Shown here: one piece after another, positions 16,679 to 24,573 of the stretch
Numbering within the stretch: the stretch's first letter is position 1
How the letters are laid out: every line of letters begins with the position of its first letter
NCBI GenBank assembly: GCA_035762545.1
Contig: DASTOM010000024.1
Span: 284,910-348,909 of the forward strand
DNA: 64,000 bases
Source of the DNA: JANQRA01 sp035762545
GTDB taxonomy: Bacteria > Actinomycetota > Acidimicrobiia > Spongiisociales > ZC4RG35
Direction of reading: 5' to 3'
Position numbers and translations under genes: made by a program
The notes under the pieces: generated by a model
Databases searched by the model: none
What the model saw: only the letters and a program-made list of their open reading frames with translations
What the model was told of the DNA's origin: nothing

Positions 16679-17478
16679 ACGGAAGCCAAGCGGAGGAATT
16701 CGCCCGGTGAGAGGTCTTCAGCGCGTTTGGTCGCATCGAACCCCGCCCGTTCCAGAAGGACGACGGGATCATCGATCAATGAGGCCAGCGATCGCCGCAA
16801 CATCTTGCGTCGCTGGCCGAACCCGGCCCTGGCGAGCTCGATGGCGCGCCCGGCGTTCTCAGGAGCCGGCTTGCGGACGAGGACAACCACGGCCGACTCG
16901 ACTCTCGGTGGTGGGTAGAACACTTGGGGCGGAACCGTGAAAGCGACCCTCGCTGTCGAGTAGATCCCTGCAATCACCGAAGGCAACCCATAGTCGGGAC
17001 TCCCCACCTGGGCAGCGAAGCGCATCGCCACCTCACGCTGCACCATCACGATGAACCGCTCGATCGACGGAGCGTTCTGCAGCGCATCCAGCACCACCGG
17101 GGTGCCGACGTTGTAGGGAAGGTTGGCGACCATCGACCAACCGTGGCCCGAGAGCGCCTCAGAGAAGTCGACCTTGGCCACATCCTCGAATCTGAGGTCC
17201 ACGTCGAGATCCTCGGTGACGGCACCGAGGACGGGACGAAGACCCTCGTCGATCTCGTATGCCAACACCGAGGCGCCAGCGGCGGCCAGCGCCCGGGTGA
17301 GGGTTCCGGTGCCTGCCCCGATCTCGACGACTCTGGAGCCCGGACCAACCTCGGCGAGCGCGACGATCTTTCGCGTGATGTTGGCGTCAGCGAGGAAGTG
17401 CTGACCCAACCGGTGGATGGGGGCCAGTCCGTGACGCTCGAGCAGGGCGGCGATCTCGGACCTCGTCTGCGCGGTCAT
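16675..17478 (-). CDS. rsmA: 16S rRNA dimethyladenosine transferase
   Basis: 267-residue SAM-dependent enzyme that dimethylates A1518 and A1519 in helix 45 of 16S rRNA. RLGQHFLAD (23-31) is the family N-terminal mark; SAM motif I is VEIGAGTGTL (51-60); the catalytic NLPYNV is present. Coupled by 4-bp overlaps to tatD upstream and ispE downstream. Loss in other bacteria gives kasugamycin resistance (hence ksgA). Confidence 0.97.
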   Translation of the reverse strand: MTAQTRSEIAALLERHGLAPIHRLGQHFLADANITRKIVALAEVGPGSRVVEIGAGTGTLTRALAAAGASVLAYEIDEGLRPVLGAVTEDLDVDLRFEDVAKVDFSEALSGHGWSMVANLPYNVGTPVVLDALQNAPSIERFIVMVQREVAMRFAAQVGSPDYGLPSVIAGIYSTARVAFTVPPQVFYPPPRVESAVVVLVRKPAPENAGRAIELARAGFGQRRKMLRRSLASLIDDPVVLLERAGFDATKRAEDLSPGEFLRLASV

Positions 17479-18221
17479 GGGCGGAAGACCCTCGCTGCAT
17501 TGGCTGACGTGACAGCCGCAACCTCATCGACAGGGAGACCCCAGACCCCAGCGAGGGCTTCCCCCACCAGAGCCACCCAGGCGGGCTCGTTCTGCTCGCC
17601 GCGGTGCGGAGGAGGGGTTAGATATGGGGTGTCGGTCTCCACCAGGGCGCGTTCGGGCGGCACCAGGGCCGCACCGTGTCTGATGGTGTCGCCGGTCTCG
17701 AAGGCCACCGGACCGGCGAACGAGAACATGACGCCGAGATCGAGAAACCGTTTCGTCCACCTGGTTCCACCCGTCCAACAGTGAAGGACGGTCTGGGGCC
17801 CGACCCTCGTGTCCTCGACGATCTGGTGAACCGATTCGAATGCGTCGCGACAGTGGACGATCAGTGGCTTCCCGAGATCCAAGGCGATGGCGATGTGATC
17901 CCTCATCGAGGCCTCCTGCTCGCCCCGCGGCGACAGGTCCCGGTAGAAGTCGAGACCTGTCTCGCCGATCGCAGCCACCGACGGCGCCAACTCCTCGATG
18001 GTGCGCCGCTGCCGGGACCATTGCGTCGCATCATGGGGGTGCAGCCCCGAGGTCGCCAACACCCGGCCCGGGAACTCCCTCGCCAAGGCGAATGAGGCCA
18101 GTGAGGAATCGGCGTCCACCCCCGGTGCCACGACCCATTCGACCTGGGGAGCACGGCCCAGGAGCTCGCCAGGGGGCCGACCGTCCAGTTGTAGATGACA
18201 GTGCGTGTCCACCCAGGTCAT
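17475..18221 (-). CDS. tatD: TatD-family metal-dependent DNase/hydrolase
   Basis: 248-residue TIM-barrel hydrolase. Metal ligands are visible: H7 and H9 in DTHCHLQL, the Glu in GETGLDFYRD, the His in LIVHCRD, the His in VLHCWTGG and the Asp in VETDTPYL. The family acts as 3'-5' DNase or in D-aminoacyl-type hydrolysis. ATG 18221 was chosen because it gives the family N-terminus. In many actinobacteria metG precedes it; here the preceding gene is an AbrB-like regulator transcribed the other way. Confidence 0.93.
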   Translation of the reverse strand: MTWVDTHCHLQLDGRPPGELLGRAPQVEWVVAPGVDADSSLASFALAREFPGRVLATSGLHPHDATQWSRQRRTIEELAPSVAAIGETGLDFYRDLSPRGEQEASMRDHIAIALDLGKPLIVHCRDAFESVHQIVEDTRVGPQTVLHCWTGGTRWTKRFLDLGVMFSFAGPVAFETGDTIRHGAALVPPERALVETDTPYLTPPPHRGEQNEPAWVALVGEALAGVWGLPVDEVAAVTSANAARVFRP

Positions 18222-18274
18222 GGACGAGGACGGTACCTGGCACCGTGCCATCAGCGATCTGTAGGCTCGGCGTC

Positions 18275-18511
18275 GTGGACTCTGGGATTACCCGCAAGAT
18301 CGACGACCTGGGCCGGATCGTCATCCCCGCCGAGACCCGGCGGATGTTCAACATCCGGGAGGGGGATCACCTCTATATCGCGGTCGAGGGAGGGAACATC
18401 GTCCTTCGCAAGATGACGGACTCATGCACCTTCTGCGGGAGCGACAGACAGGTCATCCAGTTCAAGGGCAAGGGTATCTGCACGCCCTGCAAGGGTCAGC
18501 TCGAAGCCTGA
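18275..18511 (+). CDS. AbrB/SpoVT-type DNA-binding protein with C-terminal Cys4 knuckle
   Basis: 78-residue regulator. Residues about 5-50 form a SpoVT/AbrB swapped-hairpin DNA-binding domain (RKIDDLGRIVIPAETRRMFNIREGD), very close to Bacillus AbrB/SpoVT in motif. The C-terminal part is not the AbrB tetramerisation domain but a compact Cys cluster, CTFC-(about 15 residues)-CTPC, likely to bind zinc. GTG 18275 begins the domain. It is divergent from tatD and overlaps the convergent rsmI gene by 16 bp. Probably a dimeric transition-state-like regulator. Confidence 0.85.
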   Translation: MDSGITRKIDDLGRIVIPAETRRMFNIREGDHLYIAVEGGNIVLRKMTDSCTFCGSDRQVIQFKGKGICTPCKGQLEA

Positions 18512-19329
18512 TCCCTCACCAACGCCTCATAGATCTCGCGCCGGGACACACCTGTCAGGTCTGCGATCTGCCGGGCGGCGTCGCTCACGGTGATCCCATC
18601 GGCAACGAGAGCACGTGCCGACTCGATGGCGTCCTCGACGGAAGGCGCCGCGGGCTTGGTGGGAGCGAGCACCACAGTGACCTCACCCTTCACCGGGTCT
18701 GACCAGTACTCCACCGCATCTGCCAGCGAGCCGACCCACGACTCCTCATGGAGCTTGGTGAGCTCTCGCATCACCGCAACCCGACGTTCGCCACCGCATG
18801 CTTCTGTCAGGTCGGCGAGATCATCGGAAAGTCGATTGGGGCTTGCGAACAGGACCACCGATCGCGTGTCCGCAGCGATCGACCGGAGACGTTCCGCTCG
18901 ATCGCGACCCTTCCGCGGGAGAAACCCCTCGAAAACGAACCGGTCGCCACCGAATCCGGCCAGGGCAACGGCTGAGGTCACCGCCGAAGGCCCGGGCACC
19001 ACACTCACCGTCAGACCTGCCTCCCGAACCGCGGCAACCGCCGCCGCACCGGGATCGGAGACCGTCGGCATCCCTGCGTCCGACACGAGGGCAACCGTGT
19101 CACCCGACCGAATCGACTCGACGAGGCTGTTGACGCGGGATTGCTCGTTTCCGGCGAAGAGCGAGACAACCGGGGCCGACAGACCGAGATGACTCATCAG
19201 CTTGGCCGTCCGCCTGGTGTCTTCGGCGTAGATCACATCCGCGGCAGCCAGGGTCTTGCGTAGTCGGTCCGAGATGTCGCCCAGATTCCCGATGGGCGTG
19301 GCGCAGACGAGTAGGCGACCGGCGGGCAC
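18496..19329 (-). CDS. rsmI: 16S rRNA (cytidine-1402-2'-O)-methyltransferase
   Basis: 277-residue tetrapyrrole-methylase-fold enzyme adding a 2'-O-methyl to C1402 in the ribosomal P site. Diagnostic stretches are LLVCATPIGNLGDIS, YAEDTRRTAKLM, LVSDAGMPTVSDPG and VVPGPSAVTSA, followed by FVFEGFLPRKG. GTG 19329 is the best start. Shares its 3' end with the AbrB-like gene and is 9 bp after the lipoprotein gene, so the two may be co-transcribed. Confidence 0.95.
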   Translation of the reverse strand: MPAGRLLVCATPIGNLGDISDRLRKTLAAADVIYAEDTRRTAKLMSHLGLSAPVVSLFAGNEQSRVNSLVESIRSGDTVALVSDAGMPTVSDPGAAAVAAVREAGLTVSVVPGPSAVTSAVALAGFGGDRFVFEGFLPRKGRDRAERLRSIAADTRSVVLFASPNRLSDDLADLTEACGGERRVAVMRELTKLHEESWVGSLADAVEYWSDPVKGEVTVVLAPTKPAAPSVEDAIESARALVADGITVSDAARQIADLTGVSRREIYEALVRDQASS

Positions 19330-19338
19330 CCGCCGAAC

Positions 19339-20673
19339 TTAATCGAGACCGGCCGAGGCCCGGATCTGCTCACCCACCGCAGTGTCGTCTGCGGCGATGA
19401 AATAGAGGTCACCGTTGAGCTGCTCCACCCAGGCGAAATGGTCCTCGGGGAAGTTCTCGGTGGCGAAGTCGAGGAGGGCGGTCTCCAACTCGTCCACATC
19501 CTGAGGGGTGTCGCCCTGGTACACGATGAGTATCGCCGCGTTCTGGCCATCGAACCACTGGTGGTAGGCGTCACCACCCCAGCCGTCGGCCGCCACCCCG
19601 ACGGTCGAGATACCCGTTCCCTGGTTGAGCAGGATCCGGAAGCCTTCCTCACCCCACACCGATGTGCGCTCCAACTCGTAACCGGGTACCTCGATGGTGG
19701 GGATGGCAACTTCCACCGGAATGTCCCGGGTGTAGTCGTCCGGGGTTATCACCTGCTCGGACGAGCCGGGTATCCCGGGCATGGTGGCGTAGGCGTCATT
19801 CACCGCCTCCCACTGACCGTCTACGTACAGGTCCTGAACGAATGCCAGGCCCGTGTCATATGGAAAGATCAGCGACTCCCGCAAGAATCGGGGAGCTGAC
19901 TCGAAAGATGCGCTGTCGATGTCGAGGGATTCTGCGATGAACTCGCCCAGCTCTCGCTGAGAAAGAGTCTGAACCCACAGGACTTCGGCGAGTGTGGCGT
20001 CGCCCTCGATCAGCGCCTGGTAGGCGGTCGCCTGATCGAGACGCTCCTCGTCGACCATGGCCTGGAACTCGGGGTTGAAGTCGAAGTGCTGATCGGTGAG
20101 CGCATGAACCAACTCGTGGACCATTGTTCCCTGCTGAATCAGTGAGAAGCCGTCCTCGCGGGCGGGGACGACGATCTCGCCGGTGTCCCCGTCGTAGAAA
20201 CCTGCAACCTGTTCTCCATAGAGGTCGAGCACTATGCTCTCGAAGTCGGCGTCCTCGGCGAGCAGGCCAAGCATCTTGTAGAGCGCCTCGTCCGCCGGAA
20301 AGTCTTCGGCTTCCTCCTCGAGGTCGGCCCTGACCCTCGCCTCCAGCTCCTCCTCACTTACGACCGTGATCGTGGGCGGCTCGAGGAATGGAAGCCCCCG
20401 GATCTCCTGCGCTTGGCGGATCAGCTCCACCAGTTGGGTCCTGGCCTCCTCGGAAACGCCTTCGAGACCCGACAGGTCGGCGGCGGTCGTGGATGAGGAG
20501 CCACCACCCGAAGTCGTAGTTGGGGAGTCGTCGCCAGTTGTGGTGGTCTGGCCCTCGACAGTCGTGGTGGTCGCACCGTCACCCCCTGTCGTCGTCGAGC
20601 CATCGCTGCCGGAGCCCGAGCATGCGGCCACGACGAGCAGCAACGCCAGGAGAAAGAGGATTCGACGGGCCAT
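19339..20673 (-). CDS. Lipoprotein with HExxH metallopeptidase-like motif
   Basis: 444-residue exported lipoprotein: lipobox VAAC (Cys18) followed by a Gly/Ser/Thr-rich linker (19-65). A zinc-peptidase-like helix HELVHALTDQHF (from residue 186) lies in a globular domain that also contains GFYDGDTGEIVVP just before it and QATAYQALIEGDATLAEVLW after it, the latter able to supply a third Glu ligand as in gluzincins. The C-terminal part (VGVAADGWGGDAYHQWFDGQN) resembles nothing I recognise. A surface-anchored protease or a substrate-binding relative are both possible. Confidence 0.7.
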   Translation of the reverse strand: MARRILFLLALLLVVAACSGSGSDGSTTTGGDGATTTTVEGQTTTTGDDSPTTTSGGGSSSTTAADLSGLEGVSEEARTQLVELIRQAQEIRGLPFLEPPTITVVSEEELEARVRADLEEEAEDFPADEALYKMLGLLAEDADFESIVLDLYGEQVAGFYDGDTGEIVVPAREDGFSLIQQGTMVHELVHALTDQHFDFNPEFQAMVDEERLDQATAYQALIEGDATLAEVLWVQTLSQRELGEFIAESLDIDSASFESAPRFLRESLIFPYDTGLAFVQDLYVDGQWEAVNDAYATMPGIPGSSEQVITPDDYTRDIPVEVAIPTIEVPGYELERTSVWGEEGFRILLNQGTGISTVGVAADGWGGDAYHQWFDGQNAAILIVYQGDTPQDVDELETALLDFATENFPEDHFAWVEQLNGDLYFIAADDTAVGEQIRASAGLD

Positions 20674-20744
20674 CGTGGGTCAGGTTATCGGCGCCCCGGA
20701 ACTAGACCTGATCCCGATCACGAGCGATGCCCCGTTGGTGGCGG

Positions 20745-21857
20745 CTAGCCCCAGGCGCGCTCCGCAGTCGATACGACGAGCCGCAACTTGGCCCACTGTT
20801 CGTCCTCGGTCAGCGCGTTTCCCTCCATGGTCGAAGCGAACCCGCATTGCGGGCTCAGACACAGCTGACCTCCGGCGAAGTGACTGTCGGCGTCCTCGAT
20901 CCGGCTCAACAGGTCCTCCTCAGACTCGAGTTCCGGTCGTTTGGATGTCACCAGCCCCAGGACCACTGTCTTGTCCTCGGGCACGAAGCGAAGTGGGGCG
21001 AAGTCGCCTGATCGCTCGTCGTCGTACTCGAGGAAATAGGCGTCGACGCCCAACTCGTTGAAAAGAACTTCAGCCACGGGCTCGTATCCCCCTGAGGCAA
21101 AGAAGGTCGACTTGTAGTTGCCGCGACAGAGGTGCACAGCAGTGGTCATGTCGTCTGGCACATCACGGATGGCCGCATTGATCAACGCGGCGTAGGTGCG
21201 GGGCAATTCATCGGGATCGTCGCCCCGCTCGATCGCACCCTCCCGCATCTTCGGGTCGCAGAGATAGGCGAGGTTTGTGTCGTCGAGTTGGATGTACCTA
21301 CAGCCCACCGCGTAGAGATGGGCGATCTCGTCGCGATAGGCCTGGGCCAGGTCCTCGAAGAAGATGTCCAGGTCGGGGTAGCTCTCGATGTCGATTCCAG
21401 CCCGGCCGCCCCGGAAGTGGGCCATCGTCGGCGACGGGATGCACACCTTGGGGAAACGGTCGGTGTGGGACTCGACGAACTCGAAGTCCTTCACCTGGAT
21501 GTCGTGCTGATGTGCCAGTTTGCCGGTGACGGTGATCTTGGGTGGCGCTACGCCAACCCGAGACTCCGAGTCGGAACTGGACTGGATCATGCCGGTGACA
21601 GTCACTCCGTCGAGCTGTTCGAGGAAGTCCAGATGGAACCACGCCCTCCGGTATTCACCGTCTGTGATCGCCTGGATGCCGGTGGCCTCGAGCTTCGGGA
21701 TCATGGCTGAGATCGCCTCGTCCTCGACGGCGCGCAGATCCTCGGCCGTAGCCTCACCCCGGGCGACCTTGTCTCTCATCGCGAAGATCTGTGGCGGTCG
21801 GAGCAGCGAGCCAACATGATCGGCGCGGAATGGTGGGTTGAGCTTGGCCTGTGTCAT
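20745..21857 (-). CDS. Cobalamin-independent methionine synthase family protein (short form)
   Basis: 370-residue TIM-barrel protein homologous to the C-terminal catalytic half of MetE. The barrel start PPFRADHVGSLLRPP, the ITDGEYRRAWF segment, QLDDTNLAYL and the zinc-ligand region TAVHLCRGN plus LSPQCGFAST (His/Cys ... Cys) are visible. It lacks the N-terminal half of true MetE, like YxjG/YxjH or archaeal forms that use other methyl donors. ATG 21857 has GGAGGA 4 nt upstream; a slightly longer frame exists but has no Shine-Dalgarno. Confidence 0.85.
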   Translation of the reverse strand: MTQAKLNPPFRADHVGSLLRPPQIFAMRDKVARGEATAEDLRAVEDEAISAMIPKLEATGIQAITDGEYRRAWFHLDFLEQLDGVTVTGMIQSSSDSESRVGVAPPKITVTGKLAHQHDIQVKDFEFVESHTDRFPKVCIPSPTMAHFRGGRAGIDIESYPDLDIFFEDLAQAYRDEIAHLYAVGCRYIQLDDTNLAYLCDPKMREGAIERGDDPDELPRTYAALINAAIRDVPDDMTTAVHLCRGNYKSTFFASGGYEPVAEVLFNELGVDAYFLEYDDERSGDFAPLRFVPEDKTVVLGLVTSKRPELESEEDLLSRIEDADSHFAGGQLCLSPQCGFASTMEGNALTEDEQWAKLRLVVSTAERAWG

Positions 21858-21955
21858 CGAGTCCTCCATCGGAGTATCAGGCAAGTGAACATACACGCCT
21901 GACGCACACCTCGGCCCTCTTGACGTCGGCCATCGCGTGTGGACACATTCAAGCT

Positions 21956-22261
21956 GTGACCAGGGAAGAGGCGAGGCGCCGCGACCTCTACAATGCCGCC
22001 ATAAGGGTGTTCGGAGATGTCAACGCGGACACATTCATGGCGCTACTACCTGCAAACGAAGGAACCGATCTCGCCACGAAGGACGACATCCTGTTGGTGG
22101 GCGGGCGCATCGATGGTGTGAACGATCGGTTCGATCGTCTGGAAGCCAGGCTGGACCAGCGGTTCGATGCAGTGAACCAGCGTTTCGATCGGCTATTCCT
22201 GACCCTCGCCGGCGGACTCATCGCCATGATCGCCACCGTGTTTGCCCAAGCGTTGCTCTAG
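21956..22261 (+). CDS. Small coiled-coil protein with C-terminal membrane anchor
   Basis: 101-residue protein starting at GTG 21956 (VTREEARRRDLY). The middle region has a regular heptad pattern (GVNDRFDRLEARLDQRFDAV, then NQRFDRLF) and the C-terminus is one membrane helix (LTLAGGLIAMIATVFAQALL). Small proteins of this layout, repeats of (D)RFD(R)L followed by a tail anchor, are common and of unknown role. It stands alone, divergent from the MetE-like gene. Confidence 0.6.
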   Translation: MTREEARRRDLYNAAIRVFGDVNADTFMALLPANEGTDLATKDDILLVGGRIDGVNDRFDRLEARLDQRFDAVNQRFDRLFLTLAGGLIAMIATVFAQALL

Positions 22262-22372
22262 CCCAACTTCATCTGGCACACGACACGGCTCCAGCCTGAC
22301 AATGATCGCTCAGAAATTGTCAAGGCGAGACGGGGAAGCTGAAGGCGAGAACGGGGTGACGGGGGTCGACCC

Positions 22373-23436
22373 CTAACTAGGTCGGAGGAGCCGCACTCTC
22401 GATACGGCAACCCGGTAGATCTGGAATCCGAGGCGGTGGATCGATACGTGGTGGTGGAACCAACACAGGCTGACCAGGTCGTCTGCATCGGTGGCACCCC
22501 CTTCCGACCAAGGGATCGTGTGATGGACCTCGAGTCGGTAGTCGGACGAGCATCCGTCGACGGTGCACCCCATATCTCTGGCGAGTACGAATCGCCGCAG
22601 GGCCGGGCTGACAGTCCTGGTCTTGCGACCGAGGTTGAGCGGCTGACCGTCCTCGGCGAGACCGAGAACCTCGACCGGTGAGTCACAAACGATCGCCTGA
22701 AGAGCCTGACAGCCGATTCGCGGCCCACCGAGGACCGAAACACCGCTCTCGCCTCTGGCGATGGTCGCTTCCTTGGCTTCGACTATCACAGTCACGCCAC
22801 CGGCCGGCCCATGGTCGGTCCCGGTCTCGTCATAGAGCGAGTCCTGACAGATCGAAACGAGCGCCAGAGCCCGCCTTTCCGCCACACCCAATCCGGAGGA
22901 GGAGACGAGTAGCTCGTCGGCCCGCTGGTCGACTGCCTTCTTGACGATGACCGAATCCATCCCGGGCAGTTCACCCCAGACGCTTTCTGTCATCTCATCG
23001 CCGGATGGTTGGAACTGCAGGTAGCCCACCGCCGACTTCCTCTCCCGTCTGGTCGAGATGCGCTTGTGATGAGCGACCTGGCGTTTCAGTTGAGAGATGT
23101 CATAACGCTCGTGGCCCTCACGACTTCCTTCCGGAAGCCGTGATACCTGTTCGGCTCGATCGAATGTGATGAGACCATCCGCCAGGGAAGAAGCCCCTCG
23201 GGGGCATGGGTGAGTCGAGACGCCGTCCAGCAGAGACTCCGCGCCGTCTTGTGTGAAACGTCGGCGCGTGCCGCTACCCAGTCGACGATCGAGCGGTAGC
23301 CGTCCTCCAGGTGCGTTTTCCGTGCCTGCATTTCGGCGATAGCCGCCGTCTCCAGTGCCCGAAGCTGGGCCACACCGGCTTCCGCTCCAACGACTATCTC
23401 GTCGAGTTGATCGTCAGTGAGGTTCCCGAACTCCAT
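22373..23436 (-). pseudogene. DUF222/HNH endonuclease gene with one frameshift
   Basis: The 5' part (ATG 23436, MEFGNLTDDQLDEIVVGAEA) encodes the helical DUF222 domain; the 3' part (to 22373) encodes the HNH nuclease domain (LEVHHTIPWSEGGATDADDL, then SLCWFHHHVSIH). The frame breaks at the C-run 23194-23197: reading with one extra G in minus-strand GGGG gives a continuous SSLADGLITFDRAEQVSRLP joining both parts without a stop. So it is a one-base deletion in an otherwise intact ~350-residue gene, or a sequence error. DUF222-HNH proteins are abundant in actinobacteria, often as 13E12-type repeats. Confidence 0.85.
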
Positions 23437-23575
23437 GACTGAAAACGTACAAGAGGCCACCGACAGATTTGCCCCGAACATCTTCTGAGCATCACCGGAG
23501 CGTTCCCTGAACGCCCCTGATGGATGGTCTCCGCAGATCGCAACCCGGCGATCTAGAGGAGAAGGAGACCTCATC

Positions 23576-24148
23576 ATGTTGATCAGGGCACACAAGTACC
23601 GCGGGCACCACCTCCTGCGAGATCAGAGCAAGAAGAAGGCCAGCACCACCGGTGCCAGTGTGGGTAAGACCCTCACGGCTCTGGTGGCGGTCGGGGCACT
23701 TGCCCTGGCCGCCTGTGGTATCCCACAGGAGACTGACAGCGCCGCCGTCACCGTGAACCGCAAGCCGTCGGCGATGCAGATCGATCCCGGGCCACCTTGG
23801 CAGCCCGACGTCCCGGCGATCGCTCCGGTGCCATCAGTGGCCCCGGCCATCGAGTTCGGCGGTATGACCACTCCTAGCTGGGAACCGGAAATGAAGAAGC
23901 TGGAAGAGATCCTCGGTACGCCCGACACGGGTGTCATCGGAGACAGCGAACCCACTGGCCATCCCAACTCTGGGCGACTGGCCACCTACCTTGGGGGAGG
24001 GACCGGCCTCAGGACCTCGATAGGCACTTGCGCCTTCCGAGCAAACAGGCACCCCGGTGCGTTGTTCTCTTCCGCACCGGGGTCCCTCCATGTCTGGCTC
24101 TTTCGCGATGACGACGAAAATCTCGGGTCGATGTGTCGAATCCGGTGA
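23576..24148 (+). CDS. Uncharacterised exported protein, 3' end doubtful
   Basis: ATG 23576 is preceded by GGAGAAGGAG. A lysine-rich N-terminus, then a hydrophobic segment ending LALAACGIPQ, which would be a lipobox if it is the true signal, then a Pro-rich region (PPWQPDVPAIAPVPSVAPAIEF) broken into short stretches. The long basic extension before the hydrophobic core is unusual for a lipoprotein signal. The frame as written runs through an 11-bp stem hairpin (24051-24083) and ends in an unlikely Arg/Cys-rich tail; a one-base change near the G5 run at 23993-23997 would end the protein at 24023, just before the hairpin. I do not recognise the family. Confidence 0.5.
   Translation: MLIRAHKYRGHHLLRDQSKKKASTTGASVGKTLTALVAVGALALAACGIPQETDSAAVTVNRKPSAMQIDPGPPWQPDVPAIAPVPSVAPAIEFGGMTTPSWEPEMKKLEEILGTPDTGVIGDSEPTGHPNSGRLATYLGGGTGLRTSIGTCAFRANRHPGALFSSAPGSLHVWLFRDDDENLGSMCRIR
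24051..24083 (+). terminator. Terminator-like hairpin inside the annotated 3' end of the preceding gene
   Basis: ACCCCGGTGCG and CGCACCGGGGT form a perfect 11-bp stem with an 11-nt loop. Located where the transcript of the 23576 gene would be expected to end if its frame closed at 24023. Confidence 0.6.
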
Positions 24149-24216
24149 CCTCTACTTCGTTTAGGAATCGAAGACACCCGGTAAGTTGCCGGCGGTCAGA
24201 GCAAAAGGAGCTCGAA

Positions 24217-24573
24217 ATGAGTCAGTACCTGCTTTCCGTCTACTACGTCGATGGTCAAGAGGAGCCGAGCGGCGAGGTTCTCGAGCGGATGTACGCCCAG
24301 GTGGACGTCTTCAATCAGAAGATCCAGGACGCTGGTGCCTGGGTGTTCGGCGGCGGGTTGCACACTCCGGACACCGCCACCGTGGTTCGCTCGGAGAACA
24401 GCCAGATCATCACCACCGACGGTCCCTTTCCCGAGGCAAAAGAGCAGATCGGCGGATTCTGGGTAATCGAAGCCAACGACCTCGATGAGGCGCTCGACTG
24501 GGCCCGGCAGGCCACCGTCGCATGCGAAGGCCCCGTAGAAGTACGGCCCTTCCAGGACGAACCAGAGGCCTGA
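24217..24573 (+). CDS. YCII/DGPF-domain protein, partner of ECF42-type sigma factor
   Basis: 118-residue ferredoxin-like-fold protein of the YCII-related group. The name-giving DGPF motif is present in ITTDGPFPEAKEQIGGFWVIEA, with the preceding AGAWVFGGGLHTPDTATVV. Start ATG 24217 has AAAAGGAG 6 nt upstream. The gene overlaps the 5' end of a long sigma factor gene. DGPF proteins are consistently encoded beside ECF42 sigma factors and are thought to be their targets or modulators. Function not proven; no membrane segment. Confidence 0.88.
   Translation: MSQYLLSVYYVDGQEEPSGEVLERMYAQVDVFNQKIQDAGAWVFGGGLHTPDTATVVRSENSQIITTDGPFPEAKEQIGGFWVIEANDLDEALDWARQATVACEGPVEVRPFQDEPEA

Noticed and set aside
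15593..16918. 441-codon open frame on the plus strand opposite ispE/rsmA
   Set aside because: It is antisense to two firmly identified housekeeping genes and its translation is basic and low-complexity, with no motif.
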